The notes: generated by a model from the letters alone, not told the origin. A stretch of DNA of 64,000 nt from Liolophura sinensis (GCF_032854445.1 NC_088300.1:35013608-35077607); one strand, 5' to 3'. Positions 33,421-48,800 are shown, counted from the first letter of the stretch. A program made the numbers and translations.

Positions 33421-36400
33421 TTTATTTCTTAAATCTTAATTAACATTTTTGTGATACATAATCCATTTCTACAGTCACATGGAAACAGACAACACTCACC
33501 AGTGTTCTAAATGTCCCAAAACAGAAGAGGCGTTTGGTGCACAACCTCTGGTCAGTAAGATATATCACAGTTGATACTAAACTCAAACACAGTACACATC
33601 TGATAAACACCTGCATACATTCTCACTTAGATATTGCTTTAGTTTTTAACACAGATGAATCTATGTAAGCATCAACCAAGAGGTTTCTGAGGACTAAATC
33701 AAGAGAACAAAGCAATTATAAAGAGCTAAACTAGATTCTTCATGGCAACCGTTGGCAAACAAAACAGTCAAATTGTTTATGACATTGCTATGCTTCAGAC
33801 AGTTTATGGGATACTGGTTAAAGTCTGATATCTTCATTTCAAAAGTGTACAGACCAATGAGTCTAGATAACTTCATGTGAAGAACAAGCAATGAGCCTTT
33901 TTCTTCATTTCAGGATCTAAAAATTCTTTACTGTTACATCACTGAAACATTCACAAGTTTAACATAGAACCTCAATGCACCTTTGTTTTGGATGATATAC
34001 CCTGTAAATTTTCAACATTTCATTGCCCTTTGGATGAATATTTTAGTTTACTTACATTCTTTCAAAATAACAAACACTTTCCATTTACTGGTCACTGGTT
34101 GACACTAGATGAATTGAAATAGTGGGTAATTCCTAAGGCTCAATCTGAAAGTTTAAAGATGGAGTATTACATATTTGACAGAAAAGAAATAGCAAAGACA
34201 AAGTTTACAGGAAAAAAACATGCAGAAGTATCTATTGTCTCAAGAATATACTTAAAATCCCCAAGTGACGCCATTGCTATTTTGACTTTCTGAAGTGGGA
34301 CAAGCCGTAAGCTGCACATTCTCATGGAATCGATCAGAATTTTGGGATGAAATAAATTCAAATACCATGAATGAAAAGTAGCATGATATTCAGTACTGAG
34401 AGTGAAAAAACTTGGATGCACACAAATCCTATTTCTTTTTTGAACTTGGGAATATTATTATTACAAGATTTTCAATGTAGACAAGTGCCGGTGGCAAAAA
34501 GAAGGCACTACTAAAAGGATATCTGAATTTATATGCTGGCAAAGAGAACACAACCTTAGTCTTATACTGTACATGTACCTGGGTATTTAAAATTCTGTTG
34601 TCAAAAACAAACTGACAGGACTGTACCGTTACTAGACAGAAGACAATTTCAACATCAACTTAAGGTATAAGACTTCAGTTTCTGAAAAAGTTTTCCGATA
34701 TACGGTGAGATTTTAATAGGAAGCACATTACCATAGGTAAATGTGCTAGGTACTGTGCACCTTCAGCAGGATAAACATGACTGTATGAAGTCAACAGTAA
34801 GGTGCACCATCATCCTGGTCATCAGCAAAGATACACCATCATTGAGGTTATCTCTATGGTACACCATCATCAGTCATCAGTACAAAGGTCTAGGTCATCA
34901 CCAAAGTACACCACTCACAGGTCTTTAAAGAACACTATTGCTGAAGCTATTGTCAACAGTACTGTAAGGAATAATATCAAGTATAACAAAATTGAAGTAT
35001 TCTAAGATTCTGTTTATACCTTAAAGGGTAAAAAATTCAACATATTCACTTTTACATGCCATTTAATATCCATATAATTATATAATATAAACAGCTTGCC
35101 CACAATGAATCTTAACAAAGAAGGCATGCAAGGATTCTCCTAAACATGAACTGAGACATTTGAAACTCCCAACTGGGACTATAAACAAGCAAGAATAGGA
35201 AAGTTGTCAAATATTTACATACATATAGCACACATGCTATCGTTTATATTTCATTTGAATTAAATATCAGTCACAATTAAGGATACAGATAAAGAGTCCA
35301 ATGATAAACATGAAAGTTCAAAATAATGAAGAATTGAATAGTGGATCTACACTATTCACTGATATACAAATACATTTAATATATATACACATACATTAAA
35401 GTGTTGAAAAAGTCTAAGCACCCTTGTCTATCTGTTCAAATTGTCAAGTGTAATGGCTGGAAAATGGACTTCTATAGCATATACAATGAATGAACACATT
35501 TTTAAACATAATATATTTCTTTCAAACTTGCTTCGATTTAAATATTCTTGCCTTATAATGTATAGTGACTATTAACTGTGTGAAAGTATGCAAAATATTC
35601 AACCTTTAACTATTCTTTTATAAACGCACTGCAATCACATTTCCACTTGTTGTTAGAATAAGCAACAAATCTAATATCGAAAAAGTGTAAAGGAAGCAAA
35701 ATTCTAAACAACAAAATACAAGCCCAAAGACTTTTTGTTGCATGTACTAACTCATCAAATATGTCATATAATCCATGACTAAAGATGGCATACATGTACA
35801 AGGAAACCTTGAAACAAGGCAGCCCTCATAAGCACAATGACCTCTTTCAAATTTTTTTATACATCGACTACCATATTTTTCTATTTTGTAATAAGCAAAT
35901 GTTTTTCCTTACTTTCACCTTTTTTTTTTTCTACTTGTCTGTGAAATTCACCACATTTCAAACATTGTCTGTAACTGATGGAACTTACATTGTTTAATTA
36001 AAGATTTTCAAAACCTACATGCAAACTATTCTCCCTGTAGCTTAAAACTCCAGTAGAGTGTCTGCTATACATGGGCATATTAAGCCTTCAGTTCAGTTTC
36101 TTCTCGATGCTGTCTACTGAAAAACATTGAAAATGTCTTTAAGGTGAAACTCTGGATTCAGAGATCAATCTCAAACCTGCATCTGTAAGAGCTAACAGCC
36201 ATATGCCGGCGCTCTCAGGCGCCCAAACAAACCAATGATATGTACATATTTGGTATATGTGGATCTCAAAGAACCTCTTTCATGTACACGTTAAATTAAC
36301 AAAGTATTAAACGACGTTACAGACACAGAATAAAGTGCTACCTTTCAATTGCGCCAAAATTAGGCCTTAAAAAGACCAGTTCTTCCGAATGAATCTGCAA

Positions 36401-36755
36401 GTGACACACCTGTGCATGAATTGGTACAGACAAACAGACAGACAAGAAGAATGTAAAGGAACCACGCCTAGTTGACTGTTAAATTAAGTCACTGTCTGGA
36501 AGGCATTGGGAGGGAAAATCGTTGGGGGAGAAAATCTCAGTCATTTCCATCACAGAATCGGTCAGCTTAGCACACAGGAACCGCATAATATCATGGCTCA
36601 AAAGCACACAATCCACCGGGGGGGGGGGGGGGGGGAATCTTTCTGTCTTCACACCAAAAAAAAAAAAAAACACCACTGCTGGACCTGTCTCTTAAATTGC
36701 AAATGCGAAAGACTGAAGTTCAGATGTGTAATGTTGATAGGAGGATCAAGGGAGG
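33421..36755 (-). other. Probable 3' UTR of the unrecognised minus-strand gene
   Basis: Follows the stop codon at 36756 on the minus strand. It is AT-rich, with no splice-site pairs or strong exons, and leads to a minus-strand AATAAA at 33426-33421. A 3.3-kb 3' UTR is long but not rare. Shorter forms are equally possible, so this is an inference. It includes a CACCATCAT-type short repeat at about 34800-34920 and an 18-base G run near 36618-36635. Confidence 0.35.
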
Positions 36756-36878
36756 TTACTCGCGTGTGTTTTCCTGCGTCAAGTTGTCAGAGCTGGAAGC
36801 CCTGGTAATCTCCTGAACAAGAACAGCATGTTCATCCAACAACTTCTCAAAGTCTTTTTGTCGCTGCTCGGCATTCTC
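36756..36878 (-). CDS. Unrecognised gene, terminal exon
   Basis: Acceptor TTTGTTGTAG, then 40 codons and TAA. It encodes ENAEQRQKDFEKLLDEHAVL followed by VQEITRASSSDN. Heptad-like hydrophobic spacing suggests a coiled coil. Entry phase 0 fits both the 43682 exon and the 37615-37640 microexon. Confidence 0.82.
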   Translation of the reverse strand, partial: ENAEQRQKDFEKLLDEHAVLVQEITRASSSDNLTQENTRE

Positions 36879-39800
36879 CTACAACAAACAATACATAATC
36901 ATAATGAAATCTTAACATTTAAAACTTCTCTGGTTTTAAATCAAATTATACATACATACATTCAAATAAATAAATTTATCTATGTTGGATTATTAAATTA
37001 TGTCTTGAAGTTTTCAATGAATAAACTTGAATATGAGCATGAAACATTGGGGTTTACATGATTTCAATCGTATGATGACAGTACCAATTAGTCCTAGCAT
37101 AAAACACAAAAATAAAAAATGTCCCAGTCTTTGTATAATGAATGGGTGATGTTTCTATACATAGGTTGCTGAAAAATATATACAGCCCATCATATATACA
37201 CAACCAACCTCGGTATAAGAAAAGTCTGACAGGGTAAGAATGCCATCAGTTTCCCTTATCTTAGTACCTCAAGCTCTTATCATTTCGTATAATAATGAAC
37301 TATGGACGCCAAATAACTTCTAGAGTGTCGGAAGTAGGGGCGGGGGGAATGGGACTAGAGAAAGCACCAGCTCAGAAACTATGCACAAATGTAAATTACT
37401 GGTCGCTGAACCACCTGGACAGGATGACGTCTAAGAATTACTGCAACATAAACCTTAACCTGTACATGCGTGTTTGTGCAGAGCTTCACCAAAAATATCA
37501 ACCTTATCTATCATTATATAAACACGGGTCTGGAAAACAGGTCTGACACCAACACTGTTCCAATCCTGATGATACAATACATGGCTGAGACTGTGTAGCA
37601 CATACGTAACTTACAATGGAAGAGTGTTCTCCAAACGCAGCTGTGGTGTTAAAGAGTTACACTTTTACTCCAGTGTCAATACCATAAAGGCAGGGTTAAA
37701 TGATATGGGTTGAGATAAGCTGAACTGCATCTCATTAAAACCACTGTTCTTAGTTTCAGAGGATAATATGGAAATTTTCTATCGTTTCCAATTTTACCTG
37801 GTGTGATGTCATAAAAGAACATTTGATGTCACCCGCTGCCAACACATCACCACTAGTGATGTCATCATGGGAATATTATAAGGTCACATCATGAAAATTT
37901 TACAGAAACTGCCTAGGATTTTGAACTGTGGTGTTAGCTCTCCTCCATAGGGTATCCTTCATATCATTATAATATTTCCGCCTGGTTTCTCTTGAGACTG
38001 CAGTAGCAATTTAGAACGATAAATCAAATAAATCAATCAAACAGAACTGCCCAAGGGCTCCAGACTGATGTATCACATGTGAATCAAGTAAATTTTGGAG
38101 GACATCGAGTGAGATTTCCTTTTCAATTTCCCGTGGAAAGCGCCTGTATTATTTATTTTATATTTTCACAATAGTAGCCTAAAATTTAATCTCTCTTCAA
38201 CATTTTGGCACAATTATACCATGACACATATCAAAACATCAGTTATGCTTAAAAACAGTCTTTTTCAAATTGTAGGAACATGTAAACATTCACAAATAGA
38301 GACATTGTTCAGTGAATCGTATTGATTAAGGTGTAGGTTACTGATGTAGACCGTGGTGAGTGGCACTACCCAGACTAGAGTGTCCACATCACAACTTAAC
38401 ACAGTTGTGAGGTTTATACTATCATGAACATGCAATATGTGTAGCAAACATTTACACAACAATTACTTGGGTAAATCTTGAATAGAAAATCATGAAATGG
38501 GAGAAAAAACATCGGTACATGACCACTATATAGCATGAGATGAATAGGTAATGCTCACATCCCATGCAAGGTCACACAGTCAGCTTTACAAATGTAATTA
38601 TCTGGCTAAAATTAAATTTACCTTATTAACCCTTCACCTGCCTGCCAGACCCTTACAATAACATTGCAACAAACATATGTTCGGCATGTAGTTAGCAGCA
38701 ACACAGTAACAATACTGAGCTGCAGCAGCCATTACCTTCTACCTAACTCTATGCATACCCTCTTCAGAAAGAAAATATCAGAAGGAATGCCATGCTCTTT
38801 AGAGTTGGTGATCCTCCTCCTTCCACCTGAAGAACAGCTTGATGATGCAGTGAAACTTAAGCCATTCAGAGAGCCTTAAGGCCATTTCTCAGGTCGATCT
38901 GCTTAATTTGTATCGAAATATGCTATTTTATACAAAAAAAGTACTGGAGAATTTTCTGAAATAGCACTCAGCAAATATGGTTAAATGGTGTTGGCATTCA
39001 GCCAGATCTAACGAGTTTTAGATATGTTGGATGACAATTGATGTTACACAAGGGGGGAACTGCCAAAAGCTACGAAACTAACAAACTTGAACATTTGAGG
39101 GTATATACAATGTATTTCTTTCCTGCACACAGGAGGTATGTCATATCCACAGCTGGCCACAAAAAATTACATTATTAACACTGTTGGATGTTAATGCATA
39201 AATTGCATGCATATTAATACATGCATCAGATTCGTAAATCACCATTTTTGATTATATTGTTTATTGTTAGAAGAATTCCCCAGAAGAAATATAACACATA
39301 TTTGACAGGTGCATAGAATTACTGGACATATCAGAAACCTAATACAAGTATTTGCACAACAGGAATTCAGTTAAAAAGAAAAGACATTTCATATCTCACA
39401 CCAGACAATGGCAACAGTTCCAGATTTCTCGAACAAACATTCCACTGGCGCAAATAAGAAACCCATTTCAATAATAGACCAACTCGTGGGTTGGAAAACA
39501 TTTTCAATTACCACTGATCATACAGCTGACATACCAAGAATATCTGAGCATGCCACTGACTTGTGGATAATCTGTGGCCAAAAATTTCATCTCAACTTTT
39601 GTCATTTATCATGGCTCAAAATGGACCATGAATTGTATTGGATGGATCCCATCAAAAGCTACATGTAATAAACAGACATAACATCCATGTACATACGTAT
39701 AGGCTTTAAAAGGATACACTTTGGTACAAGACGAGGTAAAATATCACTTCAAAGGAGTGTTTTATTACATCAATAAGTACCACATTGACTTACATGTAAT

Positions 39801-42800
39801 TAATTTCTTTCAAGGTATGTAGGCAACATAATGCGAATGCTATGCTGATTATGCACAAGGTGAACATTCCCTTCATGGTTGTTGACAGAAAATACTGCTA
39901 ACAATTCAATTATTTCCGAAAGGTACCTTACACCCATCTGTTAAATGGGGGGAAGTCATTATACATATTAGGTGAATGATTTGCTAATGGTTTGTGGATG
40001 AGACAGATTATTGATAATCTTCATATCCTCTGTATGCAAAGAGAACAGGTGATAACAAGCCCTTGCATGATCTGCAGATGCTCTGTATGCATGGCAGCCA
40101 GATGATAATACAGGTCTGTTGATGATCAGCAGATTCTTCACAACATGTTGGCAGAGATGTTAATCTGGTCAGTGATAACACTGTTTGGATAGAGGCTTAT
40201 AGTTGGCACAGATTCGGTGTTTTGTCTATTGATATTAAATCTTACAGAAATGACAGCTGAAATGACAATCTGGAGGTCCAAGAAACACATCCAGCAATTT
40301 TTACATGGGATCTAGACAAATGACAGCTGAAATACCACACTGGTTGTCCATGGATCAGGTCCTGCGATTTGTCAATGGGATCTTTGAAAAAGGCAAATGA
40401 AATACCACACTGCATGTCCATGGAACAAAACCTAGAAATTTGTCAATGGGATCTTGGTAAATGGCAAATGAATTTCTATCCATGGGATAGAACCAGTAAT
40501 CTGTCGATGGAATCCTCAAAAAAAGCAAACGAAATGTCACACTGCATGTCAATGGAACAAACCCAGCCATTTGTCAATGGGATCTTTGCAAATGGCAAAA
40601 GAAAAACAACATTGACTGTCCACTGAACAGATCCAGTGATTTACCTCTGGAATCATGGGAAATGGAAACTGAAATGTATTCATGAATATACACGGAAGTG
40701 GTTCAGTAATGGAATTTTTTGATATGGCAAATGATGCATCACAATGAATGTCCATGGAACAGGCATAGTAAATCATAAAGTGAATTTTGGGGTCATGGTA
40801 GCTGAAATGCCCAAATGAATGTCCATGGAAGAGATATACCATGTTCAGTAACCACATTATTGGGAAATATCAGCTGAAATTCCACACTGAATGTTCAGTA
40901 ATTTGTCAACTGATCTCTGGTGAACACCAACCGAAATGCTAAAATGATTTGTTCTAAGAATGGATTCAATAATTTCTCAACTAAATCTGTTAATTTGTAA
41001 ATGAAATTCCAGTGAGTGGCAGCTGAAATACCGCAATAATTTGTTAATGGAATTGATCATCAGCCTGGAAACAAAATCATTCTATTCACTTACCTGTAAT
41101 TTGTACTAGTAGAAAAATGCAAAATATCCAGTTTTCGAATCAATATCTATAAACGTACGTGTAACTGATTACCAGACATTTAAATACAAAACATGGTATA
41201 AGGATTAAATGATTTATCAAGAAATAACTGCACTCATTCGGAGATACAGTTCCATTTTGTCTTTGCAGTTTGATCGACTGATTTATCCACATGTATCAGC
41301 ATCATGAGCTAAAAAAAAAAAATGCCCTATTGCAGGTTGTTTTTCTTTGCAATCCATTTTTCATGGCTTGGGAAAAATCTACTGGTAATCATGACAATGG
41401 CAAAAGGAAGTTATCCCCAACAGTACCTCCCCATATAGACATGTAATAACAAGGGATGATGTAGTAAACCGCACTGTGGACCAGATTACATGTCAATCCA
41501 GACTTATCCTGTCTTAGCCTAATACGGGCTTTATCTCCCTCATACCTTCATCACCCAGCTAACAAAGCTTGTTTAATAGCCAAGGTCACCTTAGCAAATG
41601 GCTTACTACCGGTGCTTCATCAATCTGCTTAATGCTGGCCAGGCTGCTCAATTCCATACATATTACAGAGATACCTGTATTCTAACATGGCTATAACACT
41701 CCTCACTTAACCCCGTTAATACCCCACTCACTAAGCCGCTTAGATATCCAGGATCACACAGGTTGCTATGGCGATTTAACAGAAATTTTTACTGCCTCCT
41801 GTAATGATGCAGCAAAACTGTTGTACTATCCAAAAGAAGTTATTATCCAATTAATTTTTTGCTGATCGTGTGTAATCAGGCCTTAATTAGTGCTTGTGAT
41901 CTTTTCCATAAAGGTTTTTGACAATCCAGCCAAGTTAACCTTCTTATGAATTCTTGTTGCTCATACAGCTTTCATGAACACTGCATGCACAAATTTTCAT
42001 TTCTGACAAGAACAACTGCATACAGTATTAACTGTAAATTTATGCATATCCTGACAAAAATAAACAAATACATTGAGGATCTCTTAATTACTTCCTCTGG
42101 AATCTTGGGCTATGTTCAAGATGTTGAATTATCTCAGTGAGAATCACCTTTAGACTGTGTCTAATACATCAAACATTTTGTATCTATTGTTTTAAAAAAT
42201 ACATTTCACACAGCTTTGTATTTTTAGGACAGCTTTAACACAATTCCATCAATTTTACACATTTCTAGTTCTCAATGACACAATATGGAATAACACAGGT
42301 CTGTGCATGAATACATTGTCGAGGGACCAGGGGACGGTTTCATGCAGCTCACTTAGCTATGTTTGCCCTTAATACCATGACGACGTATGTTGTCATATAA
42401 TGTGCACTTAGCTAAGGGCTACTTAACATTAAGTATGCTTCATGATAACGGACCCTGTTCAACTGGGATAGTGTTATCCTGGAATAATGTTATTCTGGAA
42501 TACTGTAATCCTGGAATACTGTAATCCTGGAATAATGTCATCTGCCATACTGCAAAAATGCCATCTGGAATAATGTCATCTTGGTGTAATAGATGTTTTC
42601 TTTTGAAGCAGATCAGAAAGTAAACGTAGATGGTTTTGTCACCCATCCCTTTCCCTTTAATAGCTCAATAACAGTCTAATAACCAGTTAGAATATCAATC
42701 TGGATTGATAGCCTAGTTTTGTTTTTAAGCCATACACAACAGTGCAACATCTAACAAACAGATTGTCATATCAGTTTCAGGAAAAATTAAGAAAGCTTTG

Positions 42801-45800
42801 GCTGAGGCACTGGATGCCGGAAAACATTAACTATGCAATGTTACACAATAAGGGGGATAATGTTTATCTGATTGCTGGCTTAACACCACACTCAGGAATC
42901 TTTACCTTTGAGTAGGTCATGAAGGCAGCCAATTTTTTTTTTATCTGAGTGGAAGAAAGTGGAGTGCCCTCTGGGGTAAACCAGTGACTTTAGATACTTC
43001 AATGACAAACTTTCCAAAATGTGCCGCACAGATAAGCATTTCAAGTTAGTGGAAGACAAGTGTTTTTTTACAGAAGGTATTAAAGAGAGCTTAAACAGCC
43101 CCTGGAGTGCTGCAGGACCGCTTATTGTCACCATGACCTAAAAAACAACAAAAGCAAGGGAAGCTGATTATTCCTCTCCAAGACCGATAGTGAATTATAA
43201 ACCTAACCTAATGTAACAGTGGCTGGGTGTCTATGTAGTACAACAAAATGATGTCACAGATGATTCTCACACTTTGGTTCCCATTTTTTGAAGAAATGTA
43301 GCAAGGCGGTCTATCTTTTGCGAAGGGGCCTCCGTGGCCGAGGGGGTTAGCGCACCAGCATGGTACAATGACCCAGAAGCCTCCCACAGAAAGGGTTGCT
43401 GTGAGTTCAGGTCCAGCTCATGCTGGCTTCCTCTCTAGCAGTACAGGGGAAGGTCATCCAGCAACTTGTGAATGATCGTGGGTTTTGTCTGGGCTCTGCC
43501 CATTTTCCTCTGACCATAATGCTGGTCATTGTTGTATAAGTGAAATATTCTTGAGTGCGGTGTAAAACACCAGTTCAATAAATATCTTTTGCAGATGGGG
43601 GCAGATCAAACATCCCAGCCCTTCTCCTGTATGAAGAATTTTCACCTTACAGATTCCCATATGAAAAGTGTTCTTGCTTACCTTGATTGAGGCAACAATG
43701 GCCTCTGATGACCTAGATTTAGTGGTCAGAGTTTTGATTTCACCAGTTTGTCCTTCCTCTGCCTGATCCTCTACATCTGTAAACACACAAAGTCAAGAGC
43801 TTATCATCACATCAGACATATCTGCACTGGTGAGAGACATCACTGCTAGCAGAAATCACAGCTGACTGAGAACATCACAGCTTACAAACAACATCTCAGC
43901 TTACAGACATCACAGCGTACACACTTTACAAATGACTAATATTTAGCATCACAATTCTAGCATCACTGACAGACAACTTCACCTCTGAATGACATCACAG
44001 CTAGCAGACATCACTGCTGACTGAAAACATCATAGCAGGCATCGCAACTGACAGACAACTTCACCGCTAACTGTGACATTACAGCCTAAGGCCTATAGTA
44101 TCTACATTTACGACTAGTTAAGATTGCAACTTGTAAGAGAAAAACTGTGGGTAATCGTTGCAAATTTTGGACTGATCGTACAGTAAGTTGTGAAGGGTCT
44201 TAGTGAATCTCGACGAATCTGACGATATTGCAGGTGACGGCAAGGCAGTAAAAATGTGAATTGGGCTTTACTGACATCACAACTGACAGACAACATTACA
44301 GTTACTAGACATCACAACTGATTGATTGACAACATCTAAGCTGACATTGCAACTGACAGAGACATCAAAGATTACAGACAACATCACCTGACAACAACTT
44401 CAGAGTGGAGAGCATTATAACTGTGGGACACTTACACTTCCCTGCTAAGACACATCAAAGAAAAAATTACAGATGACCAACACCACCACAGATGACAAAC
44501 ATCACCCATCAAACACAGTGAACATGCCTTTACAGATCACATCGATATTGACTGTGAAACACTACAGATGACCAAAAACAGACATAATTGCTCATACATC
44601 ACATTTAACTGATATACGGCCAGATCAATAAAGATTTAATGTGAGGTTCTCTTTGTAATTTAACTCTGCAATGAGTTTGCCCGCTTGCAATGCTACCATG
44701 GCTGAGAAACACTGGAGATCTCAACTGATCTATCATAATCATACCTAAATAAGGAAGACTATATTATTATTATACATATAATATCCAGCAAAGTTTTCAG
44801 ACATGAGGGATGAAGGAATTTTGTCTCATTACCACTCAGAACAATTCTGGAAAATAATAAATAGCCTTTCTAGTCACAGCAAAATCAAGCCAGTCCCAAG
44901 GCAATTCATTACTGAGGAATGGATAAGAACTGCATACACAATGAAGTGCTTCTGAGAGCTCAATTACTGTGATATGGTTCATATTCCACAACATGTACCA
45001 ACAAAATGATTAGATGAAGAGCATATGTATGAAGTCAAATGTTCTGTCACTATAAGCAATATAATTTCTATACGCATCTACACATCTATGAAATGTGAAA
45101 GTGTGAGTGAGCTTATTAAGTATTTATTTATTTATTTGATTGGTGTTTTACGCCGTACTCAAGAATATTTCACTTATACGACGGCGGCCAGCATTATGGT
45201 GGGAGGAAACCGGGCAGAGCCCAGGGGAAACCCACGACCATCCGCAAGTTGCTGGCAGACCTTCCCACTTACGACCGGAGAGGAAGCCAGCATAAGCTGG
45301 ACTTGAACTCACAGCGACCGCATTGGTGGCTTATTAAGTACAAACTACACACCACATCCCACACATCAAGTCAAAGGTCATAGATTACAACCAACCATTG
45401 TATTCGCCTAGATTCCTGTTTTATTCCTTGGTAAGGATATGTGTGATGTGATTTATGAGACTAGTCTTTGATATCGGACTCAGGAGTTTTCACTTTTAAT
45501 GTAAGCCAATGTAGGGCATGGAGGTGCATGGATTTTCCAGCATGTCCTGTGAGTAGGCACATATCCAACCTTTGAAATATTAAATAGGTCCAAAGACCCA
45601 TAACCAAGTGAAAAATGAAAACGCTTCTTTCTCGTGTTTTTGCTGTCAAATTTATCACAAGTCATAACCCATAATTATAATTTACCTATAATTTAATTTA
45701 CATCCACAATTTGCTTACTTCATTTATTCTTCTTGCAGAAAACTCTAAACAACACAAGAATGACAGCTATATTTATTTCTTTGATTAGTGTTCAACATCA

Positions 45801-48800
45801 TATACTCAAGAACTACTTGCTGTGACAAATTTGCTCTTAGTGGCGGTCAGTCAGTCAAAGCTGCTCTCAGTGGCAGTCAGTCAGTCACTCAGTGGCTTAT
45901 TATATCTGATATCCTATATCTATTAACATGGGCCAGTTTGTCAACCATTTTACATCCTAACCATGGGCCTATTTGCAAGACAACTACACCCGCTGGATGC
46001 AACAACCAAATTATGATACTGCAATTATTCTTTCATACAATGGCAGTCAAATTTTTTGTGGGTACAGGAATGATGGCCATCCATACTGGCCTTATTAACC
46101 GATTACGAACAATGAAAATAATAATCATCAACAGCCTTTATAGTCATACATGTGGCTATCTCCTATTATATTTGTCTTCTTACTTTCTTTGTTTTCCTGT
46201 GTATCGCTGAGGTCCTCGCGTGATGCTGCTAATGACCCGCCTGAGGCCAGAAGCTCCTCTTCATCAATGTCCACAATTTTGGATTCCCCATCCTCATTGT
46301 CCAGACTGATGATAGGGGCAGCGTGGGGTTTAGGGCTGAGCTGCTGGCTACCCTTTGGGGAAACAGATGGAATGTCTTCTTTCTTTGTGGCCAATGTTGG
46401 CTTTACAACAGCACTATCACAATTGACTTTCTCCATGTTTTGGCTGAGAATGTCCGATTGGTCGTTTTTTTGACTCTCTACACTAAGAGGCGAGTTTTCC
46501 TGAGTTGAGTTTTTCTGTTTAGCTCTCACCAAACTGTTGTTCTCTGGAGGCATCGATCTTGCTACAACACGTAGTGCTTAGAAAAAAGAAGAAAAAACAG
46601 AAAAACCTAAGATATGCACTGTTTAATTCACAGCATATGAGGAATTTCCCCTTTATATATGTGAGCAGTCAGTTTTACTCTCATGAGACTAATACAGCTC
46701 TAAGATATGAAAACCAGCAGGTAAACCAATGTCATAGGTGGTGAAAACTGAAGTGCTCAAGGTATATCTATAACCAGCCTTTAGCAAATAGCTGACAAAC
46801 TTTTTGACATGTGAAACCCAGTACTATATATTTACATTACTGTCAACCTATGGCCACACAAAGAACAACTCAGTTTATGTTTAATATCTTTATAAAAGTG
46901 GATTATTTTCACACAACATGTCTGACTATTTGCAAAACCAAGCCAAATAAAGAACAAATCTTTTTCTATTTATTTATTTATACGTTTGATTGGTTCTTTT
47001 ATGCCATATTCAAGAATATTTCATTTATATGACAGCAGGCAGCAGAGCCCAGCGGAAACACACGCATACGGCCGGAGAGGAAATCAGCATGAGCTGGACT
47101 TGAACTCACAGCAGCCGCATTGGTGAGAGGCTCCTGGGTCACTGAGCCGTGCTGGCCTGCTAACCCCCTTGTTACATTGGGCCTTTTTCTATGTATCTGT
47201 TATAAATCATACATTAATACACACGTTTACAATACATCACAATTATCACATACAGCTGTAGTTCAAAACTGTACCTTCTGAAGGCATATAGACTTTACAT
47301 GCAAGCAGGAACATAAATGGAATTCCCACCATAATATTCTTTAGTACAGCATAAAAAAAACAAATAACGACACCCTAATTTTTCAACCACCACTGGGACT
47401 GATATTTTGAAACATTCAGAGAAAAGTATGGGGTGTAGGGAAATATTTTGCGCAGTTTTTATGAATTAAGCTTGCATCTTTAGTGACATGAACAAGTCAT
47501 TTATCGCATCATTGTCATAAATGTATGCATTCCATTGAAAAAGTGCTTTAAGTTTGAAGATGAAGAAACAAATTAAATACACAGAACAATAAATCAAAAT
47601 CTCTGCCAGATAGTTTGAGTACATGGACAGTTGGTTGAGAAATATTTGGACAAGGCTGCTCAACCACAGTCAGAGTTGAATAAGTTTGTGTAAATGGTGG
47701 GGTAGCGACACACATAACCACTTCACCCACCTCCAGCTGGTCAAATCCACATTGTAACATCCTCCCTTCCAACTGCCACACCAAATTTTGTAATGATAAT
47801 CCAATAAATTATCGTTTCATGCCTAAAATTCCTGCAGGCCATACTGTTGCCAGTAATTAGAACAAAACAGCCATTTGCCCCGTCATTTGAGCGCGCCATG
47901 TGATAACTTGAACCACAAACAGTCAAACTCCTAGACCCCATAATTTGTAGTTGACCTTATTTAAGTTAGTGCAAAATTACTATACTATATAACTATACAA
48001 AATTCAAAAAAATTAAAAATTACATTTGCAAAAATCATGCATAACTTTATCAATGTTGAAAAAAAAAATGAAAAAAGTCTGCTTTTGGGCACATTCCCAA
48101 AATTGTATTCCCCCATTTTAAATACATGGCAGCCATTTTGAAAACACAACTGTACCACGTGGCCTGGAGGCATTTTACACATGAAGCGATAAAAATTTGT
48201 GTGGCATTTGAAGGGGAGTTGTTACAACGTGGATTTAACCAGCTAAAGGTAGGTGAAACAGCTATTCAGCCTACCTATTTCACCCCACTGAGACAAACTT
48301 GCTCGACTTTGATTGTGGTTGATCAGCCATGAATATGGTGTGTCCAACTATTTCTCAAACAACAGTCAGTGTTCACGGACTATCTGCCAGAATCTTTGTG
48401 TTTCTCTGATTAGTTTAACGTAATAAAAGAGTAGCGTAACTCTGAAAAAACAAAAGACTCATTTTGACTTAATATTTTGGCACTTTATTTTGCCATCATC
48501 AGGAGTACTGGTGATGGCAAAATAAAGTACCAAAATATTGAGTCAAAATGAGTCTTACATGAGCAGTATAATGAGCAATCAGCAGAACTAATGATGGCAA
48601 AATAAAGTGCTGTAATACTGAGTGAAAATGAGTCTTACACGAGTTGTGTAACAAGCAATCAGGAGAACTGATGATGGCAAAATAAAATGCCGAAATACTG
48701 AGTCATAATGAGTCTAACACAGGTAGTGTAAAGAGTAATCAGGAGAACTGATGATGGCAAAATAAAATGTCAAAATACTGAGTCATCATGAGTCTAACCC

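Noticed and set aside
39408-39668. 86-codon plus-strand ATG frame
   Set aside because: It lies in an intron of the minus-strand gene, with no promoter, splicing or similarity. Length is within chance expectation for this much sequence.
43321-43400. Functional tRNA gene
   Set aside because: The box A and B matches belong to the SINE head. The sequence cannot form a complete tRNA cloverleaf and is followed by the SINE body and a target duplication.
45788-46210. 140-codon plus-strand frame
   Set aside because: It overlaps the firm minus-strand exon 46184-46576 at its end, and has no conserved motif or exon structure on the plus strand.
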